From Azolla pinnata (taxonomy: Eukaryota; Streptophyta; Polypodiopsida; Salviniales; Salviniaceae): 44,010 nt of DNA. Within the stretch, counting starts at the first letter, position 1, and every line of letters starts with the position of its first letter. Below, piece after piece: positions 20,234 through 31,100 of this stretch. The notes beneath the pieces are model-generated. The model ran no database searches. It was not told the origin of the DNA and was given only the letters and a program-made list of their open reading frames with translations. The translations under genes and the position numbers were made by a program. Where the stretch lies: positions 1 to 44,010 of the forward strand of contig JBBBWG010031842.1 in NCBI GenBank assembly GCA_037176905.1, given 5' to 3'.

Positions 20234-21900
20234 GAATTGTTTTTCTTTTACTTTGCGACTGAAAGGGATCTTACTATAAGAATTCGCTCAGATAAAAAAC
20301 TAATTTCTTCAAGACGGAGTTTTTATCGATCAGATTTTCTTAGATGCACCTATAGTTTATGGATTGGGGACTTATTAACTAGACTTTTCTATAGTGAGTG
20401 CCACGATACACTGACATAAGATATATAATTGGTCAATATTAACTTGCAATCTCATATTAATAAAATTTCATATTTAACCATCTTAACATGACCATGCATT
20501 TATATTTGTTTTAGATACATTATTTAATCTATATCTTAGGAAAGTTATATTTGATTTAAACATTCTCTAGTCTTTACCTTCGAAAAGTTCTTAAAAGTTC
20601 TTAAAGGTTTTAAAAACATTGTTTTAAATATTCTAATGCATGTACCTCAACTCACAATATAATACTTGTAATTTCCTTGGTCCGATTCGACACCTGTAAT
20701 TTACTATCAATCTAATATTCGTATTTTGTTCTATCTAGTATTATTGAACCCTTTCTTCATGCTTTCGAGATATTCCTATTTTACTGAGTTCTTAATCCAA
20801 AGGTTGTGTGAGTTTGAATCTATTCTTGGTCACCAAAAGTGTTATCGATTTATAAGAACAACATAGGTGATTAACTTTCACTTCAATTAATCTTTACCAA
20901 AGGAGTGATAGATAAAGCATACATATAGTAAACAAATTCCAAGAAAATCGGGATTACTCGGCAAATTAATATATTTGGATTGACACAAAATAAGAGTATA
21001 GGCTTTTGTATTTAATTTTTGAACTACTTCACACAATGAAAATTTGATATTCATATTTTGATTGAAGAAATTAGGATACGGAGAGGAATTTGTGATCCAA
21101 TAGGTAACATAGTATATGTTATAACAAATATTAGGAGTACCTCCTTCAGTTATTCTCAAGCTGATTCTAAAGGGAAGATTATCATTCACTAAGCACAACA
21201 TCCAGTTGCCACACTACAGTTTGGACATAAAATAAGGACAATTGCTCATGATTTACAGTCATTGACCATTTTGAAAACTATGGGTAATTGTTCACATAGA
21301 AGAATAGAAAGATATTTAGGAAGAATCTTAAATACGACGATGGTAACACAACGACTGTCTCCTTTTAATTCATTTTACGAACTAGAAGAAAAAATTTGAG
21401 TAAGAGAAGTAAAATTATATTTAGATGATTATGGCAATATAAGTCAGTTAACAACTAAAGAGTTCTTCGAAGATAATTTGGGGCAACAGTGGGCCATGAA
21501 GATTACATTACTTCTTTGATTAATAGCTCCTCAGTATTACCGGTCAGAGAAAGAACAATACTAAAGATTACATCACCTATTTGATTAATAACTCCCCAAT
21601 ATTACAAGTTGACGATAATAATGCAAATCTTAATTTCTATCTTTCTTGTAAGCACTTCACAACTAGAGCAGAAAATGAGACGCAACCAAACTGCATGGTT
21701 ACATTAGAACACAACATGCTCCCGAGCTCATAATTATACAACAAGTAGCCCTAAACCTCGTTTTCACGAGGAAGTTGAGAGCGGCGAGCTTGGCCGAGAG
21801 ATTAGCTACCTAGGGAAGCAGGCATCGTAAGCCGAAAAAGAATACAGTTGATCGCTCGAAAATCTTGCTACTAAGAACATGGTCGATGCCCAAGAATCTC
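20234..21900. other. AT-rich DNA with one unidentified decayed coding stretch
   Basis: No functional gene is visible. A frame at about 21222-21530 (plus) reads with a single stop over roughly 100 codons (see separate entry). The minus-strand frame at 20887-21201 (104 codons) starts with ATG but is AT-rich and unrecognised. Confidence 0.45.
21222..21530 (+). pseudogene. Unidentified decayed coding stretch
   Basis: Reads about 100 codons with one TGA: HPVATLQFGHKIRTIAHDLQ, then HRRIERYLGRILNTTMVTQR, then VREVKLYLDDYGNISQLTTK and FFEDNLGQQWAMK. The amino-acid mix is protein-like and unlike random AT-rich translation. I cannot assign a family. A retroelement, viral relic or gene fragment are all possible. 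Confidence 0.25.
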
Positions 21901-22029
21901 AACGTTGAACTCTGTCAAGTCAGCTGCTCAGGGAGGATCGACCATAGATCATCGCGTTAACTATCGGTCAAAACATCCGCATCGATCGATCGATCGGTCA
22001 CAAATCGTGATGGCCGTCAGATGCCAAAT

Positions 22030-22240
22030 TCCCAGATTGATCGATCAGTCACGGATCATGCCGTCGGTTGTCAAATGCCCAGATCGATCGATTAGTCATG
22101 GATCATGCCCATCAATTGTCAAACGCCGAGATCGATCGATTAGTCATGGATCATCCCCATCAATTGTCAAACGCCGAGATCGATCGATTAGTCATGGATC
22201 ATGCCATCAATTGTCAAACGCCGAGATCGATCGATCCCAG
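22030..22240 (+). repeat. 48-bp minisatellite, about 4.5 copies
   Basis: AGATCGATCGATTAGTCATG starts units at 22081, 22129 and 22177, and a truncated one at 22224 (steps 48, 48, 47). A diverged copy begins near 22033. The period is a multiple of three, so frames stay open across it. The rest of each unit is GATCATGCCCATCAATTGTC-AAACGCCG. Confidence 0.93.
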
Positions 22241-22458
22241 ATTGATTGATCCATTTTTTGGGCATAATTTGGAAAGGAGAATTTTGACTTAGGCTACGTA
22301 CGCTCCACACAAATCACACCCGATGTGTGTCTTAGAAGAAAGGGAGACAGAACACATGTGGGCGATGGATATGGTGGCGACATCTCAGAGCCCCAAAAGG
22401 AAAAAAGGAGGAAAAGGTTCGTTTTTCCACAACCCAATTGCCTCATTGGATGAATCAG

Positions 22459-22751
22459 GTAGGTCTTGCTTGCTCTGTTATCTGCTCTGCTTTGGAAGAT
22501 GGAAAGATCGGTTGTGCAGTAGATCTTCCTTCTTGATACTAACGCCCCCTGCAGCTCTTCCTATATGTAAACCACTTTGTTCAGTTTTGCCTTTTGTCCC
22601 TTTGTCCTTCACCCACCATGGTCTGCTAGAAGATCTCCGACATAGTTCATTGATGAGAAACCTTCATTGAAGGGTGCATTTCGTTCCTTCATCATCTGGC
22701 TGCTGCTTACATTATCTACCCAACTCATATGAGGCCTTTTGAATGTTGCAG
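22459..22751 (+). other. Proposed 5' UTR intron of the MATE gene
   Basis: Donor GAATCAG|GTAGGT at 22458/22459 and acceptor TGTTGCAG|ATAATGG at 22751/22752 are both good. Joining them gives a leader with an in-frame TGA just before the MATE start codon, so the upstream exon (ending 22458) is non-coding. It contains a short upstream frame starting at 22323. Confidence 0.45.
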
Positions 22752-22779
22752 ATAATGGTTATGTAAATATTCCGTTAGA

Positions 22780-25700
22780 ATGAGGATGTGCTGTGCCATT
22801 GGAAGGGCAGGTTTAAGGCACGCTCACTTGATACAGTCTGGAAAAGCATTGTCAAAAGGTCTCATTAAGCCAGACTTCACAAAAAATGTAGGGTTTGTAA
22901 GGTCCTCCACCCGAATCCGTGCCAATCGACTAAGTCTTAGGAGGAAATTGAGTAGAAGTTCACGCTGGTGTTTGTGTTTACCGGACGAGATGTCTTCCGA
23001 ACTTCTAATTGATCAACAAAATGCGGATGAAACGGAAGTGCCTTCAAGCAATGGTGCCAGCGGCTTGAATGCACCGGACAAAGTACAAGAAGAGAGCAAA
23101 GCGATATGGTTCTATTTTTTTAAGGATGCTAGGTAATTTTGGAAACCTTTGTACACAGTGGTTGAAAAATGTCTCTTGCATAGGTCAGAGTATAGAATTT
23201 GGAATTCAAACTTAACGTGTGCTGAATACTTTCATAGGAATGTCTTCAAAGCAGATAAGCTTGGCTTGGAGGTTGCCATTATCGCATGGCCTGCATTGCT
23301 TTCTCTTGCTGCTGATCCTCTTGCTTCCTTAGTGGACACTGCCTTTATTGGACAGTTAGGTAAAAGGCTTCTTAAGCTCCGTCAATGCATTTATGCCATT
23401 TCATTTTTCTTTTTGGAATGTAGATTGACCATACATAGTAAATAGAATGTTTATCTGTTGATGTGCTATCGTGATTGTTTACATCTGTAACTGTTAAGCA
23501 GGTGCAGTTGAGTTGGCAGCCGTTGGTGTAGCAATTGCTGTTTTCAATCTGGTATCCAAGCTACTTAATGTCCCTGTATTGAATCTCACAACCTCGTATG
23601 TGGCTGAAGAATCCTTAGATTTGGCTAATGTGGACGAGAGAAGTTCTGAAGGTTTCACGGAACAAGATTCCTTTGAATTAGGTAAATGAAGTGATATAAT
23701 AATGTGTGCCTAATTCCCACTTGTGTCGTTGAGTGGATATTTTTCCTTTTTAAGAGGCATGCAGCTATTGGACAGATGGAATGTCTGGCTTATATTTACT
23801 GGCAATGTATAACTTTCATTGATTCAGTTCTGCCAATCATGAGATCCTTTATACTAAGTTCTACTCAAGTGCTTCGAAGTTATGGAGCTGTCTGAACTTT
23901 CAAAAATTTTTCTTTTTGTAGTATAAAGCTCTATTCTTGCACAAATGTTTTTAAGGAAATGGAGTTAGATATTCCAATCCTGAGCTGTCTGAACCAGTGC
24001 ATTCCAATTTAGCTCCTTCTGTTATGGTGAGGGTGCCTTGGAAATGGAACCAAGGGAAATTATCGAGTGGATATAAATGAAAATGATTGATTGAGGTTGA
24101 GCGCGGCAGAAAAGTTAGAATATTAATCCCTATTGGAGGTCATTATTGTGTTGATTATGCTTAAGATGTATGTATTTATTTGGATTTTGACTAAGGTTTC
24201 TGTCAAAACTAATCAGTTTTTTACTGATGGATAAGTGATGATTGTGATGATTGTGCCTCTCCTTTGTATGATTGCTGGCTAGGGATAAAAATGCTGTTTT
24301 GATTGGTCTTGCATCTTTGTAGCAAAGCCCAAATTATCCTCTAGATATTACAAAACATAGGTAAAGTGGAAGATATTCATGTATTGCAGATGAGTCTTCA
24401 GGTCTAATCAACCACAAGAAACTTGCAGCAAAGCAGATGGACGATTCTGGAAAGAAAACCTTACCAGCAATTTCAACAGCATTAGTTGTATCTTGTGTCC
24501 TTGGATTCTTTGAACTTGTTGTGCTGACTCTTGGTGCTGGGCCAATCTTGGACATCATGGGAGTATCTACTGTAAGTGGCCAAATAAGTGTTGTTTAGTG
24601 TTCAACACAATTGCCAATATTTTGCACATGTGTTGTATGTGAGGAGATTTAAGAAGATTTTTCTGAAGCTGTTGAAACATTTCATGCTTATTATTGAATT
24701 TTGAAGCACAGGATTCAAACATGTGGCTTCCAGCTCAACAATACTTAACACTACGTGCATTGGGTGCCCCTGCAGTGGTTATATCCTTGGCTACACAAGG
24801 TGTCTTCCGGGGCTTCAAAGACACAAAAACTCCTCTCTATGCTACGGGTTAGTGCACTCCTTTTATTAAGATGCTATCTGAAGTGTATTGGATATGCAAA
24901 TTGTTGTGCCGTGTCACTATGCATTAATTATTATGCATTTAGGGGTCAAAAGTTGTTCATATTACCCATTTTCTCTTGAATTTAAAAAGATTTTACAACT
25001 TCTATTTATTCTCCCTTTAACAGGCCATTTTGATTTTGTACTCATGCCCTTGAGACATTTAATTGATTATAACTATTTTGTGGTCAGTTTTGGCCTCTAA
25101 AAATTTCCAGGTTATGCATATGCCTATACTTTGCATGGAATCAAACATTGCATGATTTGCTGTTCTTGCATCAGTGATATGTGTTTTATATTTGTCTTTG
25201 CAGTTGCTGGAAATATAATCAATATGGTGCTTGTTCCAATTCTGATTTTTTCTCTTGGGTATGGTGTTAGTGGAGCTGCTGTGGCTACTGTCATCTCAGA
25301 GTAAGTCAAAATGGGGCATAATTCAAGCTATATAAAGAATTTTATCTACTCTTTGGCCTACATATTGAAGTCTTTGGTTTTTTGAATTTGTTCTTAAGAT
25401 TATTTGAGTGTACATAGCTAATTATCTTGCAATATCTGTTTGTGTAAAATGTTCCTAGATACTTCATTGCTTTGTTCTTGCTGTGGAAGATGAGTGATAA
25501 AGTTATACTTCTACCACCAAAGCTAAGCGATCTTGAGTATGACAGGTTTCTAAAGAATGGTGGGAAGAACTAATAGTATCAGTAATTAAAGAATATATAT
25601 CATCTATCACGAAACACTTGACTACAACAGTATGTTGGGCAGGTGGTCTGTTACTTGCCCGCTCTACCGCTGCAATGCTTTGCTTAACCCTCGCTACATC

Positions 25701-27099
25701 TCTAGCAGCAAAAGAAGGTGCGATTCCGATGGCAGCACACCAGATATGTATGCAAACTTGGTTGGCAGCTTCCCTTCTTTCTGATGCAATAGCTCTTGCT
25801 GGTCAGGTACACATATTTCCTCTAACAAAATCCACTATTAGCAAAATCTAATTGAATCTCTATACCTGAAATAAGGTTATTCTTCAAATTATTAGGATCT
25901 GTTTATATCATTTGAATCATTTGTGCTATTTATGTTCTTTAGGCCATTATTGCTAGTTCATTAGCCAAAGGTGATTATGAACTAGCAAAAGCTACGGCCT
26001 TCCGCACACTACAGGTAATGATTCTAATCAAGATTGTTTACATCTAGAGCCAGTTGAGTCACTGTGCAGTCTTGATATGGTAAACGTTCGTTGTACATTT
26101 TTGTAGATGGGATGTGCTTTTGGTTTTGCACTGCTGGTGCTTCTTGGTCTTGGACTAAGCATGTTTTCAAAGCTTTTCACAAATGATCCTCGGGTTCTTG
26201 AGTTCTTGGCTCTGGGGATTCCTGTAAGTTCGTCATAACATGAAGCTAGTACACTGTAAAACCATAATTCAATGAAGACTAAGTATCAGTTTGAGACAAA
26301 ATAAAAATTTAAATCTTGAAACATTTGTTACAAGATCATATGATAGATTTTAAAGATCAGACAAATCTTTTGAACTCTAGTATCACACACATGCTCTTAA
26401 AACTTAGTTTAGGCTAGTGGTGATTGAGGTCCTAACTTTGTGTGAAATGTTTTAGTTTGTGGCGGCTACACAACCAATCAATTCGTTAGCATTTGTTTTC
26501 GATGGCATTTATTTTGGGGCATTGGACTTCAGTTATGCGGCACAGTCAATGGTAGGTTAACTATTATTCGTTCACATTCTATAGTAAGTGATCAATGCTG
26601 AAATATAGTGCGCATCCATAAATATGTAAGCACAGCAAATGACTTCAACACCCCAAGTTTACATGTATTTTCATGGCAGTAGGGTAAACATGTTTATTTG
26701 AGCAACCATTTTTTTCTTCTCATTTGTTCCTGAAAAATTAAGAAAAAGTCTTTAGTGTTTTGAAATCAGAGTTTTTTATTCATGAAAAATTCTATCAAGT
26801 GTGGTGTTAAACAGATATTAATACCTCAATGGTTAATGCAGATTATCGTCACAGTGATATCTGCAATAGTTATGGTCATAGGTGCAGCAATATGGGGGTT
26901 CCCAGGTATCTGGGTTGGTCTGACCATGCTAATGACCCTCAGGATGTTTGCAGGATTTTTGAGGTAAACGATACTACGCCACATGACAAAAGGAATAAGA
27001 TCGTGGTCCATGATATTGTGTTTTTGAATTCACCACTGTTTGGCTTGCAGATTAGGTACTGCCGCTGGGCCATGGAAGTTTCTGAGAGATGAATCATAA
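22780..27099 (+). CDS. Plastid-type MATE efflux transporter (DTX44/DTX45-like), 13 exons
   Basis: Multidrug and toxic compound extrusion family, of the plant branch that carries a plastid targeting extension. Exons: 22780-23132, 23238-23359, 23502-23681, 24390-24571, 24712-24847, 25204-25300, 25459-25559, 25643-25806, 25943-26014, 26107-26223, 26456-26551, 26842-26963 and 27051-27099. All junctions are GT-AG and close in frame to 596 aa. Residues 1-80 are basic and Ser/Arg-rich, like a transit peptide. Family blocks include ADPLASLVDTAFIGQLG (first helix), LRALGAPAVVISLATQGVFR-GFKDT, ATVAGNIINMVLVPILIF, ARSTAAMLCLTLATSLAA, PMAAHQICMQTWLAASLLSD-A, and QPINSLAFVFDGIYFGALDF. The C-terminus, GTAAGPWKFLRDES, matches the DTX44/45 type. 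Likely an envelope antiporter for organic acids or other metabolites; the substrate is not readable. A second in-frame ATG lies at 22786. The exon 7 end (AATG|GTGGGA) is a weak donor but restores the expected NGGLLLARST. Confidence 0.93.
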
Positions 27100-28131
27100 C
27101 ATATTGTAAACCAAATTGGGGTGATGATTAGATCATTTTACAAAGATTGATGAAAAGGGACAAAGGTCAAGTAAGATGAACATTCTTATATCCTTACAAC
27201 ATTCTAGTTTGTGGAGGGTTGATGACTATCATCTCTCATCATGTACCATATTCCTCAAATTCATTTTTTTATTATGAAAAAGGTTTTGGATAATCCCGTT
27301 GAGAGAGACCATGGAAAACTTGAATTCTTGTCATGGTATGATATACACAATTGGAGTTCATCCAGAAGATGTACATTTCTCTGTTCTTGACAAAGAATAT
27401 GAAAAGCATATAATGTTGATGGTTAATGTGGCATCCTCTGCAGAACTTTAGGATCAACCAAATGCATATGCTTCAAGACCTAATAATCATTTGTTCAATC
27501 AGATCGATGTTAAATAATACAACAGCATCATAAAGAAGGCCTAAGACAGATTGTCTTTTTACATTACACTATACTGTTTCTCCCTCTACTCTGGTATGGT
27601 GCAAACACACATTATTGTATATCTATATCTTATATATTACATAGGATATTCCTCCAAGTGAGTAGCTTATTTCAACATCAACGAAGAGAATACCCTCCAA
27701 AGAAATTGTTACAACAATGGCATTCGGCACGTAACAAATGCCAGAATCTTGGCCCTTTCAAGATGCTCTTCATTGCATTGCTCCTCTTTTTGCCGTGGTT
27801 CACAGCTTCCTCTCTTGTCGATTCTCCCGAGCTGTGTTCCAAAAGCTTTTATCGAATGTGTTATGCGCCAAATGTAGCCATACGATCCATCCACTCCGTG
27901 AGTTGTCGATAGTGGAGGGGGGTGAGTTAATAGTAGCATTGCTTCTTAGTTAGCGGGAGCATCGCAAGAAGCAATGCCAAAACAAGAAGCTGCGATTTTT
28001 ACATCAATACTTCATCATCTGCACTGATAGCCACACACATTCCTTCGTCTCTTCTCTTCACAATAATTCCAGCCAGATCAGGAAGCTTTTTGTGGTTTAT
28101 TTTGCTTTTGTTAGTGCCAACAAATAGCGAT
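27100..28131. other. Convergent 3' spacer between the MATE and histidine kinase genes
   Basis: The two genes converge here. It holds their 3' UTRs. The frames at 27658-27953 (both strands) are short and without family signature. Confidence 0.6.
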
Positions 28132-31100
28132 TCACGGATGTAACACCATTTGGATGACTTCGATAAGTTGCTTGGCCTGGAAAGGCTTGCATGCATAAGC
28201 ATCCATCCCAGCCTCTAGGCACCTATCTTTGTAGCCTTGTATGGCATGAGCTGTTAGCCCGATTATCGGCTTTCTCTTGTACCCAAATTGTTTCTCATTT
28301 GCTCGGATAATCTTCGTCGCTTGCAGTCCATCCAAGATAGGCATCTATATATAGCAAACATGCCGACGTATTTCCATCAGATCAGACAGCGATTGTAGAA
28401 AAAGAATGAGCAAAAAAAAAGAAAGAGGGATGAAGATGATGGTAAAAACTCGCGATTCGCTACACACTCGATTCAGAAAAAAAGACACACATGCGAAATC
28501 GGGAAGATTGAGTGAGTCAGTGAGAGAGGGAAAATGTACCTGCACATCCATGAGAATTAAGTCATACTTTTCCCTGTCCTTGTGAAGAGCATTCAGGCAT
28601 TGTTGACCATCGCTCACGACCTCGACTTCAGTTCCAAACTTCTTAAGCTGCTGGCATGCCACCTTTTGGTTGACCAGATTATCTTCAGCAAGTAACACCT
28701 TAATGCCCTTCAGTAGCAGGCTTGATGGATTGACCCCGCCCGAAAGCTTGCAATCAGATATGTTTGTATTGGTTGTGTCAGATACTCCTGTTGATTGGTT
28801 CAATTTCTCCTCACCTATTCCAAGGTTGACAACATCATGATTGTCCCTTGGGCTGTTACTTAGCTGTGTGATGCCCATCTTTTCATCTACCACTCCCCCA
28901 CCATTAAAGCAACTCTCTCCCAGAGAAGCATAGGTCCTAATGCCATCTTCGGATAACTTCTCAGCATCCATCTTATGGCAAGGTGATGATGACGAACATG
29001 TTTCTGCTGATGACTTGACCTGATCCACTCTCGCTATATTTTGCCGTGCTCTTGATGAGCTCTTTGAAAGGTTTTCACAAGTAGATGAATCCCCTTTCTC
29101 AAAACAAGCAACGAAATAGAAGGTGCTCCCTTTTCCTGGTTCACTTTCAAGCCAAATATGGCCACCCATCATTGCAACTAATCTGTGAGAAACAAGGTTT
29201 GCATGTGTGAAATCCCTGATATATTTTGATCAATGCATCCATCTCTTCAGGTTTTGCATTGAATAAAAACAGGTTAAACAATGCCAATCTTTCTGCTTTA
29301 TTTTCACACATTCAGTATAATCATAAGAACACATTTTCTGAGTATAAAGAATGATGTACCTTTCCACAATGCTGAGCCCTAAGCCAGTCCCTCCATAGAG
29401 TCTTGTGGTCGAGCTGTCAGCCTGCGAGAATGCCTTGAATATCTCTTTCTGATTTTCTTTACTTATGCCGATCCCAGTGTCCGTGACTGAGAATAACAGT
29501 CGCACTTTCTCGTGCGCTTCTCGGTTAGGTAAAAGTTCAGTCGATCTATTTGTTATGGGTGATTCCGATGATGGGAAACCTGACTTGCCTATATCTCCTG
29601 AAAGCATAAGGCCCTCATCATGCGGGGATATGATATGATTGAGCCCATATCTTTCTGGACTCTTGACAGGACTCTTTGAAGAGCTGAGTTTTGCCATTGA
29701 ACAACTTTTTGAATGTTTTTTTTCATGTTTATCGCACAAATCACTGCTGCTGCCTTGACCAGTGTAAAGCTTTGTTGAGACAGATACGCATCCTTCATGG
29801 GTAAACTTGATAGCATTTCCAACTACAAAAAAGGTACATATACACAATAGCATTGGTAATTAAAATACATAGGACTGAGTGACTGCAACAATTTTCATAA
29901 GTCTCTCTTCAGATACGGTTTCCCTCTTACCAAGATTTAGAATACACTGTTGCAATCTCCCCGCATCTCCGATTAAACACTGTGGAACATTAGAATCAAT
30001 ACTGCAGTATAACCTGAGATTTTTTTGTGTTGCCCTAACCTGTCAAAGAGGTTGAAATTTTAATGTGTATTTATCAAGCATATTTAAAAAAAAGAAGACA
30101 AGAGTATTTGTTGAGATCAACAACTCTTGTGAGAAATAAAGGGGTATCAGTGTCTATACCAAGTTACAAATGATGAAGGGCTACACACATTTCTGAACAA
30201 GTCATTTATTTTTGTAATGGCCATTTTTATTTGATAATACAAAGGTGACTAGCTTGAAAGAACAAAAAGAAAACAAGCATACCTGCAGCATCTTCACAGT
30301 TGATTCAGTGACTCCGGAAAGATTGAATGGAACATGCTCGAGTTCTAGGCGGCCAGCTTCTATCTTTGCAAGATCAAGTATTGCGTTTACAATATGCAGA
30401 AGACAATCAGCAGACTGCGAGACTGTTTCAAGATGTTCTCTTTGTTCCTCAGTAAGGTCAGTGTCTAGAGCCAATGATGTCATTCCAATAATTCCATGGA
30501 TTGGAGTTCTGCAAACACAAATCAACAAAGAAGATAAAACCATTTGTTCCCATATCAAAACTAGAGTTAGACAGTTCTCATGATCTTTTCGCTATTTTCA
30601 TCTAGATATAATGTTTAAATATACAAAGAAAGACATCATCGATTTAGGGAAAAATATTTAGCAGTTGGCATTCTTTTGTTGGTGAGCAATGAAATGTAAA
30701 ATATGGAAGCATATAAGTATGAAAGATGCAGAAAATAGAAACCTGATTTCATGGCTCATGTTCGCAAGGAACTCGGATTTTGCTCTACTGGCTTCTTCTG
30801 CTGCAGTCTGTGAAGCCTGTAATTCCTTATTAGCCTTTTGTAATTCTTTAGTGCGCTCCCGAACCTGCATAGTATTACATGTATAACATTTTTTATGAAG
30901 AAAAATTCAGTCAAAACTGAACAATAATTAAAATGAATGATCAAAAAGAAAACAATCACCTGAGACTCCAAAGTGGAATTCATTTCATTCAGCTCTCCCT
31001 CCATTTGCTTGCGGTCATGCACTATCGCAGCTAGTGTGATTGCGACCATTGCCAGCACACACACAAACATTTGAACCTGCAAGAAGTCATTTAAGAAGAT

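Noticed and set aside
21905..22249. 114-codon frame with DRSISHGS-type repeats
   Set aside because: It is produced by the 48-bp minisatellite. No conserved domain or splice context.
22323..22670. 115-codon frame upstream of the MATE gene, considered as its first coding exon
   Set aside because: When the best splice sites are joined, the frame meets TGA just before the MATE ATG, so it is leader sequence.
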